From assembly GCA_947175455.1 (NCBI GenBank), contig CAMWMW010000087.1, positions 1 through 6,985 on the forward strand: a stretch of 6,985 nt of DNA, written 5' to 3'. This DNA comes from an uncultured Porphyromonadaceae bacterium (GTDB taxonomy: Bacteria > Bacteroidota > Bacteroidia > Bacteroidales > Muribaculaceae). Below, piece after piece: positions 1 through 6,836 of this stretch; position 1 is the first letter of the stretch; each line of letters begins with the position of its first letter. The notes beneath the pieces were generated by a model. The model saw only the letters and a list, made by a program, of their open reading frames with translations, had not been told where the DNA came from and did not search any database. Both the position numbers and the translations under genes were made by a program.

Positions 1-1628
1 CTTACAACGTTTTGGCGACCGGTTATATGGAGGATTGTGAGAATAAATCCGATATCGACCTTTCCCAGCTCGCCAAACCGGGAAGTAATGTTTTTGGAAT
101 CGTGTCTACTCTGTCTGCAATATCCGCTGTCGATGAAGAGGGAAAAACCGGATATATAAGGAATTGTCACAATCATGGAAACCTTTCAGGCGCCAACTAC
201 ATAACGGGAGCCATCGGTACTATAAACGCCGGCTGGAAGATTTCCGATTGTTCAAACAGAGGAGATGTGATCGCTTCAAACGGAGCATCGACTGCATATG
301 CATATGGCTTCTCGACAAAAACAAGTGCCGGAAAGACTAAGGATTTGTTGGTTACAATCGAAAGATGTTTCAATTCCGGTGAAGTAAGAGGAAACGCAGG
401 TAAAATATCCGGTCTTATCGGAGAGGCAGCGAAGTTTACATATATGAGTGATTGCTATAATACAGGTGATGTTTATTCAATCAACTCCAATCCCGCAAAT
501 GGCGCGTCATTGGCTGCCGGTCTGGTAAGTCAGATGAACGGAGTCATGGAGCGTTGCTTCAATGCAGGAGATGTGACAGCAACCAATTATGCAGTAGGAG
601 GTCTTGTCGGATATTTTGCATCAGGCGATGTTACGTATCCTGCGGTCTTGAGAGATTGTTTCAACATTGGTAATATAGTTTCTCTTTATACCGGAACAAA
701 TACGAATGGCAATGCGGGTGGACTTGGAGGTTTTCTGACTACAAGTTACGAAGATGTTCCTCATGTTGTAGAGAACTGTTATAACACCGGAAATGTGACA
801 GCGGAAAGACGCGTAGGCGGTCTTTTCGGAGGTGCTTTCTGGCCATATTCAGTGGTGCGCAATTGCTATAATTCGGGTAAGGTTACATGTCTTAAGACCA
901 ATATCATTTCAGATAACAGCGAACGTTATTTATGGAGTGGAACAACGTATACAAATTCTTATACGAAAATTTGTGATGGTGTCGAACGTCTGATGCTTGA
1001 AAATCACGAAAACTGTTTCTATGATGTGGATCTCAATCCGGGTGCGGAGTTCCGTTCTGTTCCGGGATCCAAGAAGACTACAAAAGAAATGAAGGAACTT
1101 GTGATAAGTGATAGCTTCGTGAATCCGTCCTGGGGTGGTTATCCTGTGCTGGCATGTTTCACCGACAATGATGCGGCAAATGCAGGTTCAGCCATGCTTC
1201 TCCTCGCTGAGAACGATACATACGGAAACGTGTCAGGGGAGATAACTCTGGTAGGTCCGGAGGGATGCGAGTGGACGGCAGCCGATCTCATCGAAGGTGA
1301 TGCAGCCGACATCGAAACAACATCGGAGGAAACAGCAGTTTCCAAGTCTCTCAAGATAGCTGGCGGTCGTGCGGTGCCTACAGCTTCCGGCAAGGTAATG
1401 CTCACTTGTCTTTACAAAGGCTTCAAGAAAGATTTCACAGTTGTTGTGGATTACAAGGAACAGTCATCTGTTGAGGAATCTTTCGCAGGCAAGGAAGTTA
1501 AGGAAGTTGTGCTTATCGATCTTCAGGGTCGCGCTGTTGTCACCCCCGAACCCGGTCAGGTCTACATCATGCGTACTGTCTTCACCGACGGCACAATGAA
1601 GGTAGAGAAGAAGATTGCAAAAAACTGA
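1..1628 (+). CDS. GLUG-repeat beta-solenoid surface protein, 5' partial
   Basis: The frame is open to the left edge (the codons before 12 read Tyr-Asn-Val), so the true start lies outside and the TTG at 12 is an internal Leu. Numbering from that codon, nine copies of a short motif of the form x-x-Cys-x-Asn-x-Gly-x-Val/Ile/Leu have their Cys at residues 9, 52, 80, 119, 148, 182, 216, 256 and 285. Between them lie Gly-Gly-Leu-x-Gly segments (for example 196-200, 236-240, 269-273). This alternation is typical of GLUG-type right-handed beta-solenoids of extracellular bacterial proteins. Residues 334-382 (ENCFYD, KKTTKEMKEL, then W-GGYPVLA) match the usual end of such solenoids. Residues 395-481 look like a beta-sandwich, perhaps Ig-like. 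Residues 495-538 (VVLIDLQGRAV, QVYIMR, VEKKIAKN) resemble a type IX secretion sorting domain. I infer an exported, surface-attached or secreted protein, perhaps an adhesin; the ligand is unknown. Family assignment is by motif only. Confidence 0.85.
   Translation, partial: YNVLATGYMEDCENKSDIDLSQLAKPGSNVFGIVSTLSAISAVDEEGKTGYIRNCHNHGNLSGANYITGAIGTINAGWKISDCSNRGDVIASNGASTAYAYGFSTKTSAGKTKDLLVTIERCFNSGEVRGNAGKISGLIGEAAKFTYMSDCYNTGDVYSINSNPANGASLAAGLVSQMNGVMERCFNAGDVTATNYAVGGLVGYFASGDVTYPAVLRDCFNIGNIVSLYTGTNTNGNAGGLGGFLTTSYEDVPHVVENCYNTGNVTAERRVGGLFGGAFWPYSVVRNCYNSGKVTCLKTNIISDNSERYLWSGTTYTNSYTKICDGVERLMLENHENCFYDVDLNPGAEFRSVPGSKKTTKEMKELVISDSFVNPSWGGYPVLACFTDNDAANAGSAMLLLAENDTYGNVSGEITLVGPEGCEWTAADLIEGDAADIETTSEETAVSKSLKIAGGRAVPTASGKVMLTCLYKGFKKDFTVVVDYKEQSSVEESFAGKEVKEVVLIDLQGRAVVTPEPGQVYIMRTVFTDGTMKVEKKIAKN
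30..884 (+). repeat. Nine protein-level solenoid repeats inside the surface protein
   Basis: Nine degenerate coding repeats share the core Cys-x-Asn-x-Gly. Examples are SDCYNTGDV (residues 146-154), ERCFNAGDV (180-188) and ENCYNTGNV (254-262). Cys-to-Cys spacing is 43, 28, 39, 29, 34, 34, 40 and 29 residues, so the units are not exact tandem copies. The DNA has diverged and no long identical stretches are visible, which points to old duplication rather than recent expansion. In a solenoid the Cys, Asn and Gly would stack into ladders. Confidence 0.8.
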
Positions 1629-1663
1629 TTCTTACCGATCGGTTTTAAATAGATTCTAAACTA

Positions 1664-1697
1664 ATAGCACCGGTCGAAACATCGACCGGTGCTATAT
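1664..1697 (+). terminator. Hairpin terminator after the solenoid gene
   Basis: A perfect 14-bp stem (1664-1677 with 1682-1695) closes the 4-nt loop AACA. It lies 36 nt after the stop codon at 1626-1628. The stem is GC-rich in its core (GCACCGGTCG). The following bases (ATAAATTTATG) are AT-rich but not a clean T-run, so termination strength is uncertain. Its position between two plus-strand genes fits a transcript end. Confidence 0.6.
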
Positions 1698-1740
1698 AAA
1701 TTTATGCGAGCTTTAAGTTTCACCTATAAGAAAATTTGTT

Positions 1741-2841
1741 ATGAAAAAGATATCATTATGTTTAGTATTTATTATGTTGGTGATACTTGGTTCTTGCAGG
1801 CAAGAAGATATGGTTGTGGATGCAGATATGAATTCAATTGAAGATGTCGATTATTTTAAAAACAAGATAACTAATAAAGACAACATCCGATCGTATTTTG
1901 ACAGGTTGCAAGCAGTCAATGACAGTTTGATAAATAATGCTTCAGTTGCGACAAGAGGTGATCTATTAAAAAATCCAGTTGTCGCAGCAGATGTCTCCGG
2001 AGCCTGGAGTGGTGCCAAATGGGGATGGAAGAAGGGTAAGACTCTAAAAAGCAGAGTCGCGTTAAGCGTTGTCTCTGGAGCAATAATGGGTGCGGTCAGT
2101 TCATATATGGCACATGAAAGATCGTCACCACGAGGTGTAAAAAGGAAGGTTAATGACATTGATTTTTCTATCATCTATGTTCCTGTTAAAGACAATAGTA
2201 TCAATTGCGTGTTAACCTCATATGTTTTTAGAACAGAGGCTCGCGATTGGATATGGCATGATTTTAGTGGTCTTCAGTTTTACGATTATTATTATCTGGA
2301 TCCGTCAGAGAATAATGAAATTGAATTATTCGATGAGGAAACAGGAGAGACAGAAACCTTTGATACGAGGCTTATTGCAGCAATTCACAATGATGCACTT
2401 AATTTTATGATGAATAATGATGAAGTAATGAATGTTACTGATGATATGTTGCAATTGCTTGAAATTGAAGCCATAGATACTCCTGCTTTTGATTATAGTA
2501 TGGACAAGATGGGATCGCTGTTTCTGGATCAAGGGGTGAACTGGATATGGGATATTGATAATCCGTTGGTTGAGCCGTTGGAAAATGATATCTTTTTAGG
2601 AGAGCACCAGCAACCGACAATGGAGAAGACAATAAATATGTTTATGGAGGGGATTATAAACATAAACATGGATGTGTCCGGTATTACCTCGGTAATAAAT
2701 TATGTTGATGCTTATAACTCAATTATAGATGATGCGGAGTTTATGACAGAAGACAACAAGGTTTTGTTGAAATCTTCAATTCTTGTAGGAGCTTATAGTC
2801 TGCAATATTGGGTGAATTATTATGATGGCGTTTATCAATAA
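1741..2841 (+). CDS. Orphan lipoprotein with Gly/Ala-rich segment, unknown function
   Basis: The product is 366 aa. Residues 1-18 are a lipoprotein signal (KK, a hydrophobic core, then lipobox LGS-C19). The residues after the Cys are RQED; acidic residues there resemble the lipoprotein export signal that sends Bacteroidota lipoproteins to the outer face of the outer membrane. Residues 30-70 are polar and probably helical. Residues 82-122 are rich in Gly, Ala and Trp (GAWSGAKWGWKKGK, then SGAIMGAVSS with a GxxxG spacing), so a membrane-inserting or tightly packed helix pair is possible. Residues 165-285 are acidic and aromatic-rich. The C-terminus has a helical-looking stretch ending SLQYW. 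I recall similar S-x-x-YW endings in uncharacterised Bacteroidota lipoproteins, but I cannot name a family. The gene is AT-rich: 30% GC in 2281-2340 against 62% in 5881-5940 of the arg operon, by hand count. No clear Shine-Dalgarno precedes the ATG. Confidence 0.85.
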   Translation: MKKISLCLVFIMLVILGSCRQEDMVVDADMNSIEDVDYFKNKITNKDNIRSYFDRLQAVNDSLINNASVATRGDLLKNPVVAADVSGAWSGAKWGWKKGKTLKSRVALSVVSGAIMGAVSSYMAHERSSPRGVKRKVNDIDFSIIYVPVKDNSINCVLTSYVFRTEARDWIWHDFSGLQFYDYYYLDPSENNEIELFDEETGETETFDTRLIAAIHNDALNFMMNNDEVMNVTDDMLQLLEIEAIDTPAFDYSMDKMGSLFLDQGVNWIWDIDNPLVEPLENDIFLGEHQQPTMEKTINMFMEGIININMDVSGITSVINYVDAYNSIIDDAEFMTEDNKVLLKSSILVGAYSLQYWVNYYDGVYQ

Positions 2842-2904
2842 TTTTTCAGTTGTATAGCAAGCTAAAGAATAGGGACTAATAGTGTAGACCGTTTAAGTTC
2901 TGGA

Positions 2905-2932
2905 TTTGCAACTGCATTAATAGATAGATTTT
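2905..2932 (+). promoter_or_regulatory. Possible Bacteroidota-type promoter
   Basis: TTTG at 2905-2908 and TAGATTTT at 2925-2932 resemble the Bacteroides -33 (TTTG) and -7 (TAnnTTTG) boxes; the last base of the -7 box is T rather than G. The 16-bp gap is shorter than usual. It sits 19 bp upstream of the ATG at 2952. Such AT-rich motifs arise easily by chance, so this is weak. Confidence 0.25.
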
Positions 2933-2951
2933 AATCAAAAATTATAGGAAT

Positions 2952-3521
2952 ATGAGAACTGTTTTGTTTTTAGGAATGATTCTGTGGGGGTGCGTCTGCG
3001 GGGTCGCTCAGGAGTTCAAGGCTGCTTCCCTGTGGGATGCGCATGGTGATGTTAAGGAGATAAAGTATTCTACCAAGGATCCGCTTATGGTACAGAAGAA
3101 AATGAAGTTTGACAGGAATGGCAAGCTTAAGAATTCTGTTATTGTGTATAATGCCGATGGCTATCCTCTGGGGCTGGATATGAACATGGGGATGATAAAC
3201 ACGTCTGTGAAGTTTGTGTATTCTTCCGACAATAAGCTGACAGATGTTGATCTCACATCAGCTTATAAGGGGAATGCGCATAAGGATATCTCTTTCGAAT
3301 ATAAAGACGGTGTAATGACCGGAGAGAAAATCAGGTCGGAGGAAAATGGCAAGAAGCAGAAGGAATGGGAGGGAGTCTATACCTTTTCGAATTATGAATA
3401 TGACGCAAAGGGCAACTGGATTTCTCGCGATGTCAAACTGAAAATTACGGATCTGCCTGACGGAAAGACCGAGGAGACGGCATATAAGGAAACAAGGAAG
3501 ATAACATACCTGACAGAATGA
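2952..3521 (+). CDS. Small secreted protein with YD-like beta motifs, unknown function
   Basis: The product is 189 aa. Residues 1-19 form a Sec signal peptide, with likely cleavage after GVA so that Gln20 becomes the mature N-terminus, as is common in Bacteroidota signal peptidase I substrates. The mature protein is mostly beta-prone, with repeated aromatic-x-Asp/Asn-x-Gly turns: KFDRNGKL (52-59), VYNADGYP (65-72), FEYKDGVM (115-122) and YEYDAKGNWISR (148-159). These resemble YD/RHS-type or antiparallel-sheet repeats of periplasmic or surface proteins, but there are too few for an RHS shell. It is charged and Lys-rich with no membrane segment after the signal. It probably works in the periplasm or outside the cell; its role is unknown. 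An AGGA lies only 2 nt before the ATG, too close for a normal ribosome site. It is the last plus-strand gene before the terminator at 3578-3616. Confidence 0.8.
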   Translation: MRTVLFLGMILWGCVCGVAQEFKAASLWDAHGDVKEIKYSTKDPLMVQKKMKFDRNGKLKNSVIVYNADGYPLGLDMNMGMINTSVKFVYSSDNKLTDVDLTSAYKGNAHKDISFEYKDGVMTGEKIRSEENGKKQKEWEGVYTFSNYEYDAKGNWISRDVKLKITDLPDGKTEETAYKETRKITYLTE

Positions 3522-3532
3522 ATCGTGTCAGG
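3509..3532. repeat. Inverted repeat across a stop codon
   Basis: CCTGACA (3509-3515) and TGTCAGG (3526-3532) are perfect 7-bp arms around a 10-nt loop that contains the TGA stop of the secreted-protein gene. No T-run follows, so it is not a terminator by itself. It could protect the mRNA 3' end or be chance. Confidence 0.4.
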
Positions 3533-3553
3533 CTGTGTGATCAGAACTTGAGA

Positions 3554-3575
3554 TTCTTTAATTGTTCTTTAATTG
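3554..3575. repeat. Perfect 11-bp tandem duplication
   Basis: TTCTTTAATTG occurs twice back to back (3554-3564 and 3565-3575), between the stop of the secreted-protein gene and the terminator stem. It looks like a local slippage duplication. Confidence 0.8.
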
Positions 3576-3577
3576 TA

Positions 3578-3616
3578 ACGAAGGCACCGGTCGCGGAGAC
3601 CGATGCCTTCGTTTTT
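3578..3616 (+). terminator. Intrinsic terminator between convergent genes
   Basis: The arms 3578-3592 and 3598-3612 pair at 14 of 15 positions (one C-A mismatch) around the loop GCGGA. A run of five T (3612-3616) follows on the plus strand. This is a strong rho-independent terminator for the gene ending at 3521. It also lies 26 nt past the argH stop on the minus strand, where the hairpin could stop arg transcription, though no U-run follows in that direction. Confidence 0.85.
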
Positions 3617-3617
3617 G

Positions 3618-3636
3618 TAATTCTTAGAAACTGTTT
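3618..3636 (+). repeat. Left copy of 19-bp direct repeat flanking the arg operon
   Basis: The sequence TAATTCTTAGAAACTGTTT matches 6837-6855 at 18 of 19 bases in the same orientation. It ends two bases before the argH stop codon (3638-3640). Within it and one base beyond, GAAACTGTTTC (3627-3637) is an odd palindrome. It is best read as a remnant or solo end of the element at the right edge. Confidence 0.8.
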
Positions 3637-3637
3637 C

Positions 3638-4984
3638 TTATATCAACTCCTGTTTCTCCGTGTCTCCTGTCTCTGGGGAGGGAGAGGAGGGGAGTCGGAA
3701 GCGCGAGAGAATGTCGTTGATGCGTGCGGCTATGCGGTCGTTGCAGAGGTTGCCGATGCTACCGGCGTGGGTGTGGCGGATGTGTCTGTCGGGTTTGTAT
3801 TCCCCTTTCTGCACCTGCATGCCGATTGTCTTGTAGGCATCGCGGAAGGGCATGCCTTCAAGAGCAAGCCGGTTCACATCCTCTACCGTGAAGAGGTAGT
3901 CGTATTTCGGATCATCGAGAATCCCGGTGTTCACCCTGATGTGTCCGAGCATGAATTCCGCCATTTCGAGGCAGGAGATGATTTCCGATGTTGCCGGGAA
4001 TGTCATGTCTTTCAGCAGCTGGAGATCGCGGTTGTAACCCAGAGGGAGGTTCGCGGTAAGAAGGGCGATCTCGTTGGGCAGTGACTGGAGCCGGTTGCAT
4101 TTGCCCCGCATTATCTCGAACACGTCCGGATTTTTCTTGTGTGGCATTATCGAGGAACCGGTGGTGAGCTCATCGGGGAAGGAGACAAATCCGAAATTCT
4201 GACACATCCACATGCATACGTCCATGGCAAGGTGCGAGAGGGTGGAGGCTATCGCGGCAATAGCCATTGCTGCGGCGCGTTCGGTCTTTCCCCGGCTCAT
4301 CTGCGCCGCCACGACGTTATAATGCATCGATTCGAAGTGGAGGAGGCGGGTGGTCATCTCGCGGTCGAGGGGGAACGAAGACCCATATCCTGCCGCCGAC
4401 CCGAGCGGATTGCGGTCGGCTATGCGGTATGCCGACCAGAGCAGCTCGAGGTCATCGGAGAAAGATTCGGCGTAAGCCCCGAACCACAGACCGAAAGAAG
4501 AAGGCATGGCTATCTGCAGATGCGTGTATCCCGGCATCAGCACATCCTTGTGTCTTTCGGCAAGGTCGAGCAGGGTGTGGCACAGACTGCATGTGGCATG
4601 GGCTATTTTCTTCAGCTCGTCGCGCATGAAGAGTTTCAAGTCAAGAAGCACCTGGTCGTTGCGCGAGCGGCCTGAATGGATTTTTTTTCCGAGATCACCG
4701 AGCTTTTCCGTAAGCATGAACTCGACCTGGGAGTGGACATCTTCCACACCATCCCCGATGCTGAAACCGCCGTTGCGTATGGTCTCCTTTATTTCCTCAA
4801 GAGCAGCGAGGAGGGTTTTCAGCTCCTCCTGCGTAAGAAGTCCGATCGATTCAAGCATGGTGATGTGTGCCATGGAGCCTTCGACATCGTAAAGGGCGAG
4901 TCTCATGTCGAGTTCGCGGTCATTGCCGACGGTGAACTTCTCTATCATTTTGTCGGGTTCAAAACCCTTGTCCCAAAGTTTCAT
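3638..4984 (-). CDS. argH: Argininosuccinate lyase
   Basis: This cytosolic enzyme cleaves argininosuccinate to arginine and fumarate, the last step of arginine synthesis, normally as a homotetramer of the fumarase/aspartase superfamily. The 448 aa are the normal length. Visible signatures are HSGRSRNDQV (103-112), GYTHLQ with the conserved His155, the NPLGSAAGYG region (192-201), and the mobile catalytic loop TTGSSIMPHKKNP (274-286) holding the Ser pair 277/278. His282 stands where many ArgH have Gln, a form I associate with Bacteroidota. The start MKLWDKGF is the expected N-terminus. The ATG overlaps the argE stop (ATGA, 4981-4984), which indicates translational coupling. After about residue 430 a polar tail (SSPSPETGDTEKQELI) lacks family motifs. 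Codons 99-102 contain an A8 run. The enzyme looks intact and active. Confidence 0.97.
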   Translation of the reverse strand: MKLWDKGFEPDKMIEKFTVGNDRELDMRLALYDVEGSMAHITMLESIGLLTQEELKTLLAALEEIKETIRNGGFSIGDGVEDVHSQVEFMLTEKLGDLGKKIHSGRSRNDQVLLDLKLFMRDELKKIAHATCSLCHTLLDLAERHKDVLMPGYTHLQIAMPSSFGLWFGAYAESFSDDLELLWSAYRIADRNPLGSAAGYGSSFPLDREMTTRLLHFESMHYNVVAAQMSRGKTERAAAMAIAAIASTLSHLAMDVCMWMCQNFGFVSFPDELTTGSSIMPHKKNPDVFEIMRGKCNRLQSLPNEIALLTANLPLGYNRDLQLLKDMTFPATSEIISCLEMAEFMLGHIRVNTGILDDPKYDYLFTVEDVNRLALEGMPFRDAYKTIGMQVQKGEYKPDRHIRHTHAGSIGNLCNDRIAARINDILSRFRLPSSPSPETGDTEKQELI

Positions 4985-6048
4985 CTGAACATTTTTCTTA
5001 TTAGTTTCGGATATAAAGATATCGCCTGCTCTATCTCGTCGATGAGAATGAACTCGTCGGCGGAGTGGGAGCGGGCGGAATCCCCCGGACCGATCTTGAG
5101 CGACGGAATGCCGTGCATCAGCGACATGTCGGAGGTGGTGGGGGATATGAACGGAGTCAGACCCATCTCCGTGGCAGCCCTTACAAGGGGATGCCGCGAG
5201 TCGATCACCGAGGCGCGGATGCGTGTGGAACGGGGAGTCAGAACTGAATGGCGGCTTACAGCCTCCTGCAGTATCCTGACCGTCTCTTCATTCGAGTAGG
5301 CGTCGGTGGTGCGTATGTCCGCGACCCAGCGGCATTCGTCGGGCACTACATTGTGTTGTCTGCCTGCCTCTATCATGGTTACGGAGATCCGGACAGGTCC
5401 GAGAGTCTCCGATTCGTTGCCGAACCGGAAGCCGCGCAACAGAGAAATGTCTTCGATCGCCCGGTATATGGCGTTCACTCCCTCCAAACGTGCCGCATGT
5501 CCGGTTATTCCGCGTGTCACGCAGTCGAGAACGACAAGCCCGCGTTCGGCGACGGCGGGCTGCATCCCCGTGGGTTCTCCGACGATCGCCATGTCGGGCA
5601 CGATGCCGTCGGCTGCAAGAGAGGGGAGGAGCAGGCGCATTCCGTTTTCTCCCCCTACCTCTTCTTCAGCCGAGAGGGCAAGCAGAAGATTCAGGGGTAG
5701 GTCCTTGCCGCGAAGCTGCAGAAACGCCGCTATGAGCGACACTACGCTTGCCCCGGCGTCATTGCTGCCGAGTCCGTACAGACGTCCGTTCTCTTCGAAC
5801 GGGGCAAAGGGGTCGAACGAATAGGAGGGTGCGGGACGGACCGTGTCGATATGGCTGTTGAGCATCAGTACCGGCAACCCCGGAACGAAACGTTCCGGCA
5901 GAGCGACGATGTTGTCGGCATAACGCCGGGTACGGACACCATGGTCGCGGAGAAAAGCCTCCACGACATCAGCCGCGGCGTTTTCATCGCGGGAGACGGA
6001 GGGTGTGGCGATGAGTGTCCTGAGGAGGTCTGTTGCCTGACGTGTCAT
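4981..6048 (-). CDS. argE: M20 N-acyl-ornithine/citrulline deacylase (ArgE-like)
   Basis: This metallo-hydrolase removes the acyl blocking group in arginine synthesis. It is 355 aa, the normal short M20 length. Metal-centre motifs are in place: SHIDTV (His66, Asp68), SNDAGA (bridging Asp97), the acidic triplet SAEEEVGG (128-130, including the general base and a ligand), GEPT (Glu158) and SHSADE (His328). GHAA (183-186) lies in the dimerisation or lid domain, with the conserved His184. Its place between argB and argH makes an arginine role very likely and argues against DapE or a peptidase. In Bacteroidota the ornithine branch is known to use N-succinyl intermediates with a succinylornithine transcarbamylase, so the real substrate may be N-succinylcitrulline rather than N-acetylornithine; the sequence alone does not decide this. 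The start ATG overlaps the argB stop (ATGA, 6045-6048). Confidence 0.92.
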   Translation of the reverse strand: MTRQATDLLRTLIATPSVSRDENAAADVVEAFLRDHGVRTRRYADNIVALPERFVPGLPVLMLNSHIDTVRPAPSYSFDPFAPFEENGRLYGLGSNDAGASVVSLIAAFLQLRGKDLPLNLLLALSAEEEVGGENGMRLLLPSLAADGIVPDMAIVGEPTGMQPAVAERGLVVLDCVTRGITGHAARLEGVNAIYRAIEDISLLRGFRFGNESETLGPVRISVTMIEAGRQHNVVPDECRWVADIRTTDAYSNEETVRILQEAVSRHSVLTPRSTRIRASVIDSRHPLVRAATEMGLTPFISPTTSDMSLMHGIPSLKIGPGDSARSHSADEFILIDEIEQAISLYPKLIRKMFR

Positions 6049-6821
6049 AGGCGCACTGTTGTTCCGGTGCAGCCGAGAATGTCGTCACTGCTTTTGACCG
6101 TGACGTATCTGACTCCCTTGCGCACCGCGTCGAGGGCATTCTTGATTTTCGGTATCATTCCGGCGGAAATCACACCGCTCTCTTTCAGAGCCGGAAAGTC
6201 ATCGGGCGTGATGAGGGGAATCACGCTGCTTTTGTCATTTATGTCGGAAAGCACTCCCGGCTGCTCGAAACAGTAGATCAGTTCGGTGTCGCGCACCGAC
6301 GAAAGCGCCACCGCGACGGAGGAGGCTATCGTGTCGGCGTTGCAGTTCAGGAGCGAGCCGTCGCCATCGTGGGTTATGGCGCACAGCACCGGTGTCATGC
6401 CGCTGTCAAGCAAACCGGTCAGCAGCCTGACATTGACCGAGGATGCGTTGATGTCGCCTACATACCCATAGTCAACGGGTTCCGGCGCGCGTCTCACAGC
6501 CCTGACCGCATCGCCGTCGGCTCCCGAGAGCCCGACGGCATTGCAGCCTGTTGCCTGAAGCGCCGCGACAACCCGTTTGTTGACGAGTCCGGCGTAAACC
6601 ATCGTGACGATGTCGAGAGTCCGGCGGTCTGTGACGCGTCTCCCTTCGATCATTGTGACCGGCACATCGAGCGCGGAAGCGAGACGTGTCGCCTCCTTGC
6701 CGCCTCCGTGCACTATTATCTTGTCGCCCGACACTCTGTTGAAATCCGCAAGGAATTTGCCCAGAAGCTGCGGGTTGTCAACTACGTTGCCGCCTATCTT
6801 GAATATTTTAAGAGTCTGCAT
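6045..6821 (-). CDS. argB: N-acetyl/N-succinyl-glutamate kinase
   Basis: This enzyme phosphorylates the gamma-carboxyl of N-acylglutamate with ATP, the second step of ornithine synthesis. The amino-acid kinase fold is clear over 258 aa: KIGGNV with Lys8 and the first Gly loop (8-13), VHGGGK (37-42), EGRRVTD (59-65, substrate Arg), GLSGADG (97-103), the NCNADTIAS segment with Asn161 and Asp163, and SAGMIPKI with Lys225, matching the E. coli-type active-site residues. The protein begins straight at the first beta-strand and lacks the N-terminal helix of arginine-inhibited hexameric kinases, so feedback inhibition by arginine is not expected. In Bacteroidota the natural substrate may be N-succinylglutamate. 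It is the first gene of the argB-argE-argH operon. The start codon lies 15 nt inside the repeat element at 6837-6985, with no Shine-Dalgarno, as is usual in this phylum. Confidence 0.95.
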   Translation of the reverse strand: MQTLKIFKIGGNVVDNPQLLGKFLADFNRVSGDKIIVHGGGKEATRLASALDVPVTMIEGRRVTDRRTLDIVTMVYAGLVNKRVVAALQATGCNAVGLSGADGDAVRAVRRAPEPVDYGYVGDINASSVNVRLLTGLLDSGMTPVLCAITHDGDGSLLNCNADTIASSVAVALSSVRDTELIYCFEQPGVLSDINDKSSVIPLITPDDFPALKESGVISAGMIPKIKNALDAVRKGVRYVTVKSSDDILGCTGTTVRL

Positions 6822-6836
6822 TATCAGTCAATATAT

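Noticed and set aside
12..14. TTG as start codon of the first gene
   Set aside because: The frame is open upstream to the window edge, and the solenoid repeats plus the lack of a signal peptide show that the N-terminus is missing.
1634..1643. Palindrome ACCGATCGGT followed by TTTT as a terminator
   Set aside because: It has no loop, so it cannot form a normal 10-bp hairpin; the 14-bp hairpin at 1664-1695 is the better candidate.
1851..2632. Minus-strand and +2 frame open frames inside the lipoprotein gene
   Set aside because: Short, low-complexity AT-driven frames that overlap a gene with a clear signal peptide.
1741..2841. Calling the lipoprotein a bacteriocin or toxin because of its Gly-rich segment
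   Set aside because: There is no double-glycine leader, no adjacent immunity or transport gene and the protein is long; the resemblance is compositional only.
2952..2993. Lipobox (LWGC14) in the small secreted protein
   Set aside because: Trp at the -2 position is unusual for a lipobox, and the GVA-Gln site gives a better signal peptidase I cleavage.
3518..5824. Long plus-strand open frames opposite argH and argE (for example 3518-4084, 4139-4675, 4676-5299, 5306-5824)
   Set aside because: They are antisense to well-supported enzymes in GC-rich DNA, have atypical Arg/His-rich compositions and show no motifs.
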